The notes below the pieces were generated by a model. It saw nothing but the letters and a program-made list of their open reading frames with translations. It was not told the origin of the DNA and did no database searches. A DNA stretch of 17,508 bases from CAYFPX01 sp964501915 (GTDB taxonomy: Bacteria > Myxococcota_A > UBA796 > CAJQPC01): NCBI GenBank assembly GCA_964501915.1, contig CAZCVP010000180.1, forward strand, positions 1 to 17,508. The letters are read 5' to 3'. Shown here piece by piece: positions 6,693 to 14,554 of the stretch (position 1 is the first letter of the stretch; every line of letters begins with the position of its first letter). The translations under genes were made by a program, and so were the position numbers.

Positions 6693-7766
6693 ATGACCCG
6701 CCTGCTCTCCTGCGCCTCCGTGGCCCTGCTGCTCGCCGCCTGCACCCAACCCGCCGCCTCCGAGGGCCCGGCACAGGCCGCCGCCACCCCTCCACCTGAC
6801 GCCTCGGTCCGCGTGGAGGTCGCGGCCCTCGCGCCCTCCTCCGCCGAGACCGTGATCTCGCTGCCCGGAGAGGTGGAGGCGGCCCGCGATGCCGACGTCG
6901 CCAGCGCCCTCGGCGGCCTGGTGATGGCGGTCCTGGTCGACGACGGCGACCGGGTCCGCGCGGGGCAGGTGCTGGCCCGCATCGACGCCGACCTCCACCA
7001 GGCCGGCCTCGACCAGGCCCAGGCGCAGCTCGTGGCCGCCATGGCGGAGGTCGAGCGGACCACCCGCCTCGGCGATCTGGCCACCCAGACGCAGATCGTC
7101 ACCGCGGCGACGCAGCTCGAGGTCGCCGAGGCTGCGGTGGCCCAGGCCACGGCCCGGGCGTCGCGTGCCACGGTCCGGGCACCCTTCGCCGGTGTCGTCG
7201 CCGCGGTCGCCCTCGAGGAGGGGGAAGTCGCAGGACCCGGCAGCACCGTCGCCCGCGTCGTGCAGCTCCACCCGGCCCAGGTGAGCCTGGCGGTCCCGGA
7301 CCGCGACGTGGTGAGGCTCTCGGTCGGCGACGTGGCGATGGTGACCACCCAGGCCCGCTCTGGCGTGGTCGAGGGCCGTGTCTCCCACATCTCCCCGGCG
7401 GCCAACCTCGAGACGCGGGCCTTCCGGGTCGTGGTCGACGTGCCCAACCGGGACGGGAGCCTGCTGCCGGGCATGATCGCCCAGGTGCGCATCGCCCAGG
7501 ACTCGAACGAGGAGGCCCTGGTCATCCCCCAGGACTGGATCGTCACCCGCCTGCACGACCAGGGGGTCTTCGTCGAGGTCGACGGGGTCGCCGAGTGGCG
7601 GACGGTCGAGCTCGGCAGCATCGTCCGGGACCAGGTGGTGATCGCCAGCGGCGTCGAGGTCGGCGAGAAGCTCGTGATCACCGGCCACCGGGACCTCGTG
7701 GAGGGGGACCCGCTGCTGGTCGCCCGCGAGGGACGGTGCTGTGAGCAGGGTCGGGCGATCTTCTAG
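6693..7766 (+). CDS. RND efflux periplasmic adaptor (HlyD/AcrA family membrane fusion protein), lipoprotein
   Basis: 357 residues from the ATG at 6693, which starts a textbook lipoprotein signal: MTRLLSC then a hydrophobic core and LAAC, Cys17 being the lipidated residue. Domains in order: first half of the barrel-sandwich (lipoyl) domain ending GDRVRAGQVLARID, a helical hairpin of about 75 residues rich in Ala/Gln/Glu, second lipoyl half (VRAPFAGVVAAV...GEVAGPGS), beta-barrel (VSLAVPDRDVVRLSVGD...SPAANLETRAFRV) and membrane-proximal domain (LVIPQDWIV...GVEVGEKLVITG). It links the inner-membrane pump to the outer-membrane channel. The TAG stop at 7764-7766 touches the next gene's ATG and both share a frame. 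An ATG at 6618 with a better ribosome site is the alternative start. Confidence 0.95.
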   Translation: MTRLLSCASVALLLAACTQPAASEGPAQAAATPPPDASVRVEVAALAPSSAETVISLPGEVEAARDADVASALGGLVMAVLVDDGDRVRAGQVLARIDADLHQAGLDQAQAQLVAAMAEVERTTRLGDLATQTQIVTAATQLEVAEAAVAQATARASRATVRAPFAGVVAAVALEEGEVAGPGSTVARVVQLHPAQVSLAVPDRDVVRLSVGDVAMVTTQARSGVVEGRVSHISPAANLETRAFRVVVDVPNRDGSLLPGMIAQVRIAQDSNEEALVIPQDWIVTRLHDQGVFVEVDGVAEWRTVELGSIVRDQVVIASGVEVGEKLVITGHRDLVEGDPLLVAREGRCCEQGRAIF

Positions 7767-10700
7767 ATGATCGCTCGGATCGTCAACTCCTCGACCACGG
7801 TGCTGCTGGCGGCCTTCTGCATCTTCGTCTTCGGGCTGCAGTCCTACCTGGGCATGCCGCGGGAGTCGGCTCCGGACATCCCGATCCCGGTGGTCATGGT
7901 CACCACGCCCTACATCGGCGTGGCGCCGGTGGACATCGAGGGGCTGATCACGATCCCGCTGGAGAACGAGCTGGGCTCGGTCCAGGATGTCAAGGCGATG
8001 CGCTCGACCTCGGCCGAGGGCGCGAGCATCATCTCGCTGGAGTTCGAGCCCGACGTCGACATCGACACGGCGATGCAGACCGTGCGGGACAAGGTCAACC
8101 GGGCCAAGCCCAAGCTCCCCAGCGACGCCGAGGAGCCCGAGGTCCGCGAGATCAGCTTCTCGGACTTCCCGATCCTGATCGTGACGGTCGCCGGTGAGCT
8201 CGACGAGGAGGGCCTCAAGGAGCTGGCCGAGCCGCTCCAGGACCGCATCTCCCGCATCCCGGGCGTGCTCGACGTCACCCTGACGGGCGGGCTGACCCGG
8301 CAGGTCGAGGTCCAGGTCGACCCGATCCGGCTGTCCCACTACGCCCTCGGTCTGCAGGACGTCGTCAACGCGATCGCCTCGGAGAACGTGAACATCCCCG
8401 GGGGCGAGGTCGACGCCACCGAGGCGTCGATCCTGCTGCGGGTCCCGGGCGACTTCACCGAGCCCGCCCAGGTGGAGGAGGTGGCGATCGAGCGCCGCGG
8501 CGACCGCCCGGTCTTCGTGCGCGACGTGGCCACGGTGGTCGACACCTACGCCACCCGGGCCAGCTACGCGCGGCTCGACGGCGAGCGGGCGGTGAGCCTC
8601 TCGATCACCAAGCGCACGGGCGCCAACATCGTCGAGGTCGCCGAGGCGGCCAAGCAGGCCACCCGCGAGCTGGCGGCGGACTGGCCCGAAGGCGTGACCT
8701 TCGCCCTGCTCAGCGACCAGTCCACGATGATCCGCGACATGGTCTCCGAGCTGGAGAACAACATCATCACCGCGTTGCTGCTGGTGGTGGGCGTCATCTT
8801 CTTCGTGATGGGGGCCCGCAACAGCTTGTTCGTGGCCCTGGCGATCCCGCTGTCGATGCTCATCGCGATGCTCGTCATCCAGATGGCGGGCTTCACCCTG
8901 AACATGGTCGTGCTCTTCAGCCTGATCCTGGCGCTGGGCATGCTGGTGGACAACGCCATCGTGGTGGTGGAGAACATCTACCGCCACGTCGAGCTGGGCA
9001 AGACGGTGATCCAGGCCAGCGTCGACGGCACCCGCGAGGTCGCCGTGGCGGTGGCGGCCTCGACCGCGACCACGGTGGCCGCCTTCGCCCCCCTCGCCTT
9101 CTGGGAGGGCGTGATGGGCAGCTTCATGGGCTACCTGCCCAAGACGCTGATCGCGGTCCTGGTGGCCAGCCTGGTGGTCGCGGTCTTCATCCTGCCGGTG
9201 TTCACGGCGGTGTTCATGAAGGTGACCCGGGGAGCCCGCGAGCGGGCGGAGCGGGAGCCGGTGGTCGGCCCGGTGATGCGCCGCTACCGCTCGCTCCTGG
9301 AGTGGTCCATCGATCACCGCTACCGCTCAGCCGCCCTCGGCGTGGCGGTGCTCGTCGGCAGCGTGGTGGCCTACGGCGCCCTGAACCACGGCACGGAGTT
9401 CTTCCCCAACACCCAGCCCGAGCGCGGCTTCATCATGGTCCGGGCCCCCGATGGCACGGACCTGGAGACCACGGACCGCATCGTGCGTCGCATCGAGGCG
9501 GCGCTGGCGACCGAGCGCAACGTCGAGTACGCCGTGGCCGAGAGCGGGGTCACCGGTGGCGGCCAGGACTTCACCGGGGCCCAGGCGGCACCGAACCAGG
9601 CCCAGATCAACCTGGACTTCCTGCCCGATCGCAACGGCGCCGAGCCCGGTGAGCCGATCCGGGACGAGTCCAGCCTGCTCACCATCGAGCGCCTGCGGGC
9701 GGTGGTCGGCGGGATCCCGGGGGCCGAGCTGTCGGTGGAGAAGGAGGACATGGGCCCCCCGGTCGGGGCACCGGTCTCGGTCGAGGTCTCCGGCGAGGAC
9801 TTCCACGAGGTCGGTGAGCTGGCCCGGCAGCTCCGCCGGACCCTCAAGGAGGTGCCCGGCGTCACCGAGCTGAGCGACGACTACCGGATCGGTCGCCCGG
9901 AGCTGCGGCTGCGGGTCGACCGGGGAGCGGCCAAGCGGGTCGGCCTGGACACCCGCACGGTGGGCAACGCCGTGCGCACGGCGGTGTCCGGCCAGGTGGC
10001 GAGCACGCTGCGCGAGGGCGACGACGAGCACGACATCGTGGTCGTCGTGGCGCCTCGATACCGCGACGACGTGCAGTCCGTGCTGGACCTGCGGCTGCCG
10101 GGCTCGGAGATGACGAGTCCGGACAAGTTCCCCGTGGCCCTGTCCACGGTGGCCTCCTTCGAGCTCGCTGGTGGATCGGGGGCCATCCGCCACCTGGACC
10201 AGGACCTGGTGGTCACCATCGAAGGCGACATCCTGGAGGGCTTCAACGAGAACGCCGTGCGGGCCCAGGTCCAGGAGGTGCTCGACAACTACGCGGTGCC
10301 GGAGGGCTTCCACCTGCGCATGGGCGGGGCCGACGACGAGCAGCGCAAGGCCCAGGAGTTCTTGAGCCGGGCGTTCATGATCGCCATCGCCCTGATCCTG
10401 CTGGTGCTCGTGACCCAGTTCGACAGCCTCTTCATGCCGGCCATCATCCTGGCCAGCGTGGTGCTCTCGCTGGTCGGGGTGCTGTGGGGGCTCGTCCTCA
10501 CGGGCACCCCCTTCGGCATCATGATGACCGGCATCGGCGTGATCTCCCTCGCGGGCGTGGTCGTCAACAACGCGATCGTGTTGCTCGACTACGTGGAACA
10601 GCTACGGGCGCGGGGGCTGTCGGTGCGCGACGCCCTGGTCGAGGGAGGCATGACCCGATTCCGTCCCGTGGTGCTCACCGCCATCACGACCATCCTGGGC

Positions 10701-12227
10701 CTGGTGCCGATGGCGACGGGCGTGAGCTTCGACTTCGTCAAGGGCCGGCTGATCCTCGGGAGCAGCTCGGCCGGCTTCTGGGGACCGATGGCCGTGGCCG
10801 TGATCTTCGGGCTCGCCTTCGCCACCGTGCTCACCCTGGTGATGGTGCCCACGCTCTACGGCATCGTCGAGGACCTGAGGGGACTGCTGCAGCGCGTCAA
10901 CGGTCGGCGCAAGCTGGCTGTGGCGGCCAAGGTCGTGCTGGCCGGGGTCCTGATCGGCGGGGTCTCGGGGGAGGCCTGGGCGCTGACCCTGGACGAGGCG
11001 ATGGCGGCCGCCGAGGACAACAACCTGGACCTGGCCCTCTCCCGCGAGCAGGCCCTCCAGGTCGGCACGCTGAAGGGGCAGGCCTGGTCGGCCCTGGCGC
11101 CCTGGGTGGTGGTGTCGGGTACCTGGACCCGCAACGAGCGGGCGATCGAGTGGGACCTCGCGGCTACGCTCCCCGAGGAGATGCTCACCTTCATCGACCC
11201 CGACGACCTGGAGCCCACGGTCATCCAGGCCCAGCAGTACTGGTCGGGCAACGCCTCGGTGGTGCAGCCGCTGTTCTCGGGAGAGGCCCTGCCGACCCTT
11301 CGCGGGACCTACGCCATGACCCGCGCGGCGGAGCACGAGGCCGACATGGCCCGCCTCCGGGTCCGAGCCGGTGCCGCCCAGGCCTTCTACGGCCTGGCCA
11401 GCAGCCGCGAAGCGCTGCGCCTGGCCGAGGCGGCGGTGGTCAACGCCGGTCACCAGCTCGAGCTGGCGGAGCGCCAGGTGGCGGCGGGGGTCGCGCCCGA
11501 GCGGGCGGCGATCCAGGCCCGGCTGGGCGTGAGCGTCGCCGAGCGCCAGGTGGCCATGGTCCGGGAGCAGCTCGCCCAGGCGGCGTGGTCGTTCACACGG
11601 CTGACGGGACTGCAGCCCCCGGAGGTCCTCGAGCTGCCCGACCTGCCGCCGCTGCCGGCGAGCTTCGAGGAGGCCATGGCCGATGCGCTGAGTCGGCGGC
11701 CGGACCTCAGGGCGGCTGCCGAGCGCAGCACCGTGGCCGAGTACCAGCGCTCGGTCGAGATCGGCAGCTTCTTGCCGGACCTCAACGCCCGGTTCACCTG
11801 GAGCTACAACCAGGTCCCGCCCTTCGGCGACGAGGACAAGACGCCGTGGATGTTCGTGGCCAGCGCGGACTGGACGCTCTTCGCCGGGGGATATCGCAGG
11901 GCCAAGCTGGCGGAGAGCGCCAGCGGGCTGCGGCTGGCGGGCCTGGCCTGGCAGCGGGCCGAGGAGACCGCCACCGAAGAGGTCCGCTTCGCCTGGGAGC
12001 GCCTGGAGCGGGCTCGTTCCTCGAGCGGTGCCGTGGAGCGGGAGCTGGAGCTGGCCACGGCGTCGCTGGACCTCGCCCAGCGGGCCTTTGGCGCTGGCAG
12101 CGGCACCTGGCTGGAGGTCGAGGAGGCCCGGCTGATGGTCGACCAGGCCCACCTCAACGAGCTGCTGGACCGGGTCGAGCGGGACACGGCGGCGGTGCAG
12201 TTGCTGGCGGCCACTGGGAGCTGGTGA
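7767..12227 (+). CDS. RND efflux pump fused to a TolC-family outer-membrane factor
   Basis: One uninterrupted 1486-residue frame. Residues 1 to about 1035 are a full RND permease: TM1 near 10-28, the MPRESAPDIPIPVVMVTTPY motif, a periplasmic porter loop, TM2-6 (about 331-470) with GMLVDNAIVVVENIYRH (Asp395-Asn396 in TM4), TM7 near 519-540, a second porter loop, and TM8-12 (about 869-1030) with Asn934-Asn935 in TM10. A basic stretch (NGRRK) and a signal-like hydrophobic segment follow, ending Ala-Trp-Ala at 1070-1072. Residues 1073-1486 are a complete TolC-type factor: LTLDEAM start, two coiled-coil halves with the repeated LTGL/LAATG ends, and LSRRPDLRAAAERS between. The gene abuts the adaptor gene. 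HAE-like pumps export hydrophobic or amphiphilic compounds driven by protons; the substrate is unknown. Fusion is seen directly; processing is inferred. Confidence 0.95.
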   Translation: MIARIVNSSTTVLLAAFCIFVFGLQSYLGMPRESAPDIPIPVVMVTTPYIGVAPVDIEGLITIPLENELGSVQDVKAMRSTSAEGASIISLEFEPDVDIDTAMQTVRDKVNRAKPKLPSDAEEPEVREISFSDFPILIVTVAGELDEEGLKELAEPLQDRISRIPGVLDVTLTGGLTRQVEVQVDPIRLSHYALGLQDVVNAIASENVNIPGGEVDATEASILLRVPGDFTEPAQVEEVAIERRGDRPVFVRDVATVVDTYATRASYARLDGERAVSLSITKRTGANIVEVAEAAKQATRELAADWPEGVTFALLSDQSTMIRDMVSELENNIITALLLVVGVIFFVMGARNSLFVALAIPLSMLIAMLVIQMAGFTLNMVVLFSLILALGMLVDNAIVVVENIYRHVELGKTVIQASVDGTREVAVAVAASTATTVAAFAPLAFWEGVMGSFMGYLPKTLIAVLVASLVVAVFILPVFTAVFMKVTRGARERAEREPVVGPVMRRYRSLLEWSIDHRYRSAALGVAVLVGSVVAYGALNHGTEFFPNTQPERGFIMVRAPDGTDLETTDRIVRRIEAALATERNVEYAVAESGVTGGGQDFTGAQAAPNQAQINLDFLPDRNGAEPGEPIRDESSLLTIERLRAVVGGIPGAELSVEKEDMGPPVGAPVSVEVSGEDFHEVGELARQLRRTLKEVPGVTELSDDYRIGRPELRLRVDRGAAKRVGLDTRTVGNAVRTAVSGQVASTLREGDDEHDIVVVVAPRYRDDVQSVLDLRLPGSEMTSPDKFPVALSTVASFELAGGSGAIRHLDQDLVVTIEGDILEGFNENAVRAQVQEVLDNYAVPEGFHLRMGGADDEQRKAQEFLSRAFMIAIALILLVLVTQFDSLFMPAIILASVVLSLVGVLWGLVLTGTPFGIMMTGIGVISLAGVVVNNAIVLLDYVEQLRARGLSVRDALVEGGMTRFRPVVLTAITTILGLVPMATGVSFDFVKGRLILGSSSAGFWGPMAVAVIFGLAFATVLTLVMVPTLYGIVEDLRGLLQRVNGRRKLAVAAKVVLAGVLIGGVSGEAWALTLDEAMAAAEDNNLDLALSREQALQVGTLKGQAWSALAPWVVVSGTWTRNERAIEWDLAATLPEEMLTFIDPDDLEPTVIQAQQYWSGNASVVQPLFSGEALPTLRGTYAMTRAAEHEADMARLRVRAGAAQAFYGLASSREALRLAEAAVVNAGHQLELAERQVAAGVAPERAAIQARLGVSVAERQVAMVREQLAQAAWSFTRLTGLQPPEVLELPDLPPLPASFEEAMADALSRRPDLRAAAERSTVAEYQRSVEIGSFLPDLNARFTWSYNQVPPFGDEDKTPWMFVASADWTLFAGGYRRAKLAESASGLRLAGLAWQRAEETATEEVRFAWERLERARSSSGAVERELELATASLDLAQRAFGAGSGTWLEVEEARLMVDQAHLNELLDRVERDTAAVQLLAATGSW

Positions 12228-12230
12228 GGG

Positions 12231-12250
12231 CGGGGGTCTTCGGGCCCCCG
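12231..12250 (+). terminator. C(UUCG)G hairpin after the efflux operon
   Basis: Three bases after the pump stop, an 8-bp stem (arms CGGGGGTC and GGCCCCCG, one T-G wobble) closes a TTCG tetraloop with C-G closure, the especially stable class. There is no T-tract after it, so intrinsic termination is not assured; it could also protect the 3' end of the mRNA. Confidence 0.6.
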
Positions 12251-12278
12251 GATCGGCGGCACCTCGCCGAAGTACGGA

Positions 12279-12307
12279 TTGAACCGCCCGTCCCCCCTGC
12301 CTATCGT
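12279..12307 (+). promoter_or_regulatory. Candidate promoter giving a leaderless mRNA
   Basis: TTGAAC at 12279-12284 and TATCGT at 12302-12307 are separated by 17 bp, each matching four of six consensus bases. The GTG start at 12314 lies six bases beyond the -10 hexamer, so transcription from it would begin at or next to the start codon. No ribosome site precedes that GTG, which agrees with a leaderless message. Confidence 0.42.
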
Positions 12308-12313
12308 TGGACC

Positions 12314-13984
12314 GTGCCCCCACTGCTCCTCACCCTCTCCCTCGCCGGCCTCGGCTGCGCGCCGGAGCCCTTGCTGGTGGACCCGGGCCCCCAGGAGGCG
12401 GTCGAGGGGGAGCCCTGGCGACTCAGGCTGGCCGTGGGAGAGCGGCGGGACCTGGGAGTCCGGGTGCGGGTCTCCGGTCTTCCTCCCGGTGCGCGGTGGA
12501 GCGAGGAGGAGGGCCAGGTCGACTTCACGCCGGACTTCACCCAGGGCGGCCCCAGCCACCTGCTGAGGTTCACGGCCTGGACGGAGGACGAGCGGGAGAC
12601 CGTCAGGGTGGTGCTCGGTGTCGCTGACACCATCCAGCCCCCCTCTCCGATCCTCGTCGAGACCGAGAGCTGGGAGGGCTGGGAGCTGCACCGGGTGCAG
12701 CAGGTCACCGACACCTTCCTCGACGCACCCGGCTTCGATGGGAGGGGCTTCGACAGCGTCGTGATGGTCCCGGTGGGCGAGGACGTGCCAGTGAAGCTGT
12801 CCGTTCGGGTGAGGCTGCACGGTCTCGGTGGGGACCCCTCGGAGAACCCGAACCCGGACGAGATCCTGGTGTCCCCCCACGACCCGGAGAACACCTGCTG
12901 GTGGGGCTACGCGGAGGGTCTGCCGAGCGGGGAGGCCACCGGGGCGAACCTGCCCTATACCCAGCGGCGTGTCCTCCACCTGTTGGCCTGGGTGCTCCGG
13001 ACCTGGCCCCAGGCGGACCCCGAGCGGGTGGTGATCGAGGGACGGTCCATGGGTGGGGCCGGGGCGGCCACGTTGGGACTGTTGCGCGGTCGCCACTTCG
13101 CCGCCGTTCGAGCGACCCGTGGTCAGACCGTGCCTGTCAACACGGGGGTCACGAGGTCCGAAGACCTCGTGACCATCTGGGGATCGCCCGAGCAGGGGCT
13201 GCCGGACGACAGTGGCCGGTCCGCCTGGGAGACTCTGGATCTCACCCGCGCCCTCCAGGAGGACCCCGAGGCCCGGGACCAGTGGCTGGCCCTCCAGCAC
13301 GGCAAGGACGACAGCAGCGTCCACTTCGGAGCCGTTGTCCGGCCCAGTCCCCTGACCGGGCAGAGCTTCTACGAGTCCCTCCAGGTCGAGCGTGTCGGCC
13401 ACTACGCCGTCTGGGACGAAGGGGGTCACGAGACCCCGGATCCGGTCCTCGGGGAGGCCTGGTGGGACCTGGACTGGGAACCCGAGAGCCAGCTCCACCG
13501 TGACCGCTCCTTCCCCGCCTTCACCCGGTCGAGCCACGACCGGGATCCGGGCGACGGCAGTGGGAACGGGCTGCGTCCCTGGGACGCCCAGGCAGGCTAC
13601 TCGGGCGACCCGACGATCGCGGGGGACAGCGGCTGGAGCGGTGAGCTCGCCGGGGCCTGGAATCGATCGCTGCGCTGGCAGCCCGCGTCGGTGGTCGACA
13701 CCTGGGAGCGATGGGAGGTCGCCCTCTACGTGGAGGACGGCGACGGCGAGCCACCGCCGGACGAGGGCTACCCCACGACCGGGGACCGCCCCGACGGTCC
13801 GCTGCCGATCGTGGTCGACGTGACGCTCCGTCGCGTGCAGGCCTTCCGTCTGTTGCCGGGGGAGCAGGTGACATGGTCGATGGGCGCCCAGTCCGGCGCG
13901 GTCGATGCCGACGAGCGGGGTGTGGTGACCATCGAGGGGGTCGAGATCGGGGCTGAGCCCGAGGTCCTGTCGGTGTGGAGGTAG
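12314..13984 (+). CDS. Lipoprotein or secreted alpha/beta hydrolase (esterase-like) with Ig-like domain
   Basis: 556 residues from a GTG that starts a short hydrophobic signal ending LAGLGC (an imperfect lipobox). Residues about 25-110 look like a putative-Ig (He_PIG-type) domain with the signature LPPGARW...VDFTPDFTQGG and DTIQPPSP. Residues about 130-400 look like an alpha/beta hydrolase: a nucleophile elbow GRSMGG (Ser245) after RVVIEG, and a candidate catalytic His372 in DEGGHETPD. The last 60 residues (VDVTLRRVQAFRLLPGEQVTWSM...GVVTIEGVEI) resemble the C-terminal beta module found after esterase/depolymerase-like domains in secreted proteins of large-genome bacteria. The substrate is unknown; a polyester or ester is possible. 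The acid residue of the triad was not identified. It stands alone after a hairpin. Confidence 0.82.
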   Translation: MPPLLLTLSLAGLGCAPEPLLVDPGPQEAVEGEPWRLRLAVGERRDLGVRVRVSGLPPGARWSEEEGQVDFTPDFTQGGPSHLLRFTAWTEDERETVRVVLGVADTIQPPSPILVETESWEGWELHRVQQVTDTFLDAPGFDGRGFDSVVMVPVGEDVPVKLSVRVRLHGLGGDPSENPNPDEILVSPHDPENTCWWGYAEGLPSGEATGANLPYTQRRVLHLLAWVLRTWPQADPERVVIEGRSMGGAGAATLGLLRGRHFAAVRATRGQTVPVNTGVTRSEDLVTIWGSPEQGLPDDSGRSAWETLDLTRALQEDPEARDQWLALQHGKDDSSVHFGAVVRPSPLTGQSFYESLQVERVGHYAVWDEGGHETPDPVLGEAWWDLDWEPESQLHRDRSFPAFTRSSHDRDPGDGSGNGLRPWDAQAGYSGDPTIAGDSGWSGELAGAWNRSLRWQPASVVDTWERWEVALYVEDGDGEPPPDEGYPTTGDRPDGPLPIVVDVTLRRVQAFRLLPGEQVTWSMGAQSGAVDADERGVVTIEGVEIGAEPEVLSVWR

Positions 13985-14020
13985 CGCCGCCTCGAACCGT
14001 GGAGCAGGAACAGAGAACAC

Positions 14021-14554
14021 GTGCCGCCCACGGGTCCCGGAGGCTCTCCCTCGGTGGACGCTTGCCCTCGAGCGCGGGTCGAAGCCAGGATGGGCCTCCC
14101 CCGCGCCACTCGAGGGAGTCGCACCCTGGCCCAGCTCCATCCCGACGACAGCGACGCGAGGACGCCGCGGCTTCCCCGGGCTGCTCTGGCCAGCGCCGCG
14201 TGCGCCGTGGTGTCGGTCGCGGTGGCCTGCGGTCTCGGCGCCACCCTGCGTGGGCGCCTGCTACGGAGCTTGGAAGAGCCCCAGCTCTACGGAGTGTCCA
14301 GCGACCTGCGGCCGCTGCTGCTCGGGGTCGGCGCGGCGCTGGCCGTCTCGATGTTGTCGGCCAGCGCCGCCGTGGCGCTCGGCGTGACCGCTCGGCTCCG
14401 CTCCCAGCGGCGGGGTACCGGAGCGGCGATCGCCCTCGGCGGTGGGACTCTGGTGGTGCTGCTCGTCGCGGGGGTCGGCCTGGTCGTCTTCCTGGGCTGG
14501 GTCGCGCTCGTGCTGGCGCTGATGTGGGCCGCGGTGGAGCTGGGGGTCCCCTGA
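14021..14554 (+). CDS. Small multi-pass membrane protein, function unknown
   Basis: Up to 177 residues. The N-terminal 50 residues are Arg/Pro-rich and probably not all translated: the start could be GTG 14021 (AGGA about a dozen bases upstream) or ATG 14090. From about 14170 there are three clear hydrophobic segments (one AALASAACAVVSVAVACGLG, one LLLGVGAALAVSMLSASAAVALG, and a long last one of about 38 residues that could cross twice), with Arg-rich loops between the first and third. The C-terminus is short. No family recognised. The region is too GC-rich for codon bias alone to prove it, but the hydrophobic pattern argues for a real gene. Confidence 0.55.
   Translation: MPPTGPGGSPSVDACPRARVEARMGLPRATRGSRTLAQLHPDDSDARTPRLPRAALASAACAVVSVAVACGLGATLRGRLLRSLEEPQLYGVSSDLRPLLLGVGAALAVSMLSASAAVALGVTARLRSQRRGTGAAIALGGGTLVVLLVAGVGLVVFLGWVALVLALMWAAVELGVP

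Noticed and set aside
6573..9317. A 914-codon minus-strand frame rich in His, Asp and Arg
   Set aside because: It is the antisense shadow of the adaptor and pump genes. The composition is that of a mirrored codon pattern, with no domain and no ribosome site.
10484..12313. Upstream extension of the hydrolase frame through the pump-channel gene
   Set aside because: This part is a Gly/Arg/Pro-rich out-of-frame reading of the fused transporter. The real gene starts at GTG 12314, where the signal peptide begins.
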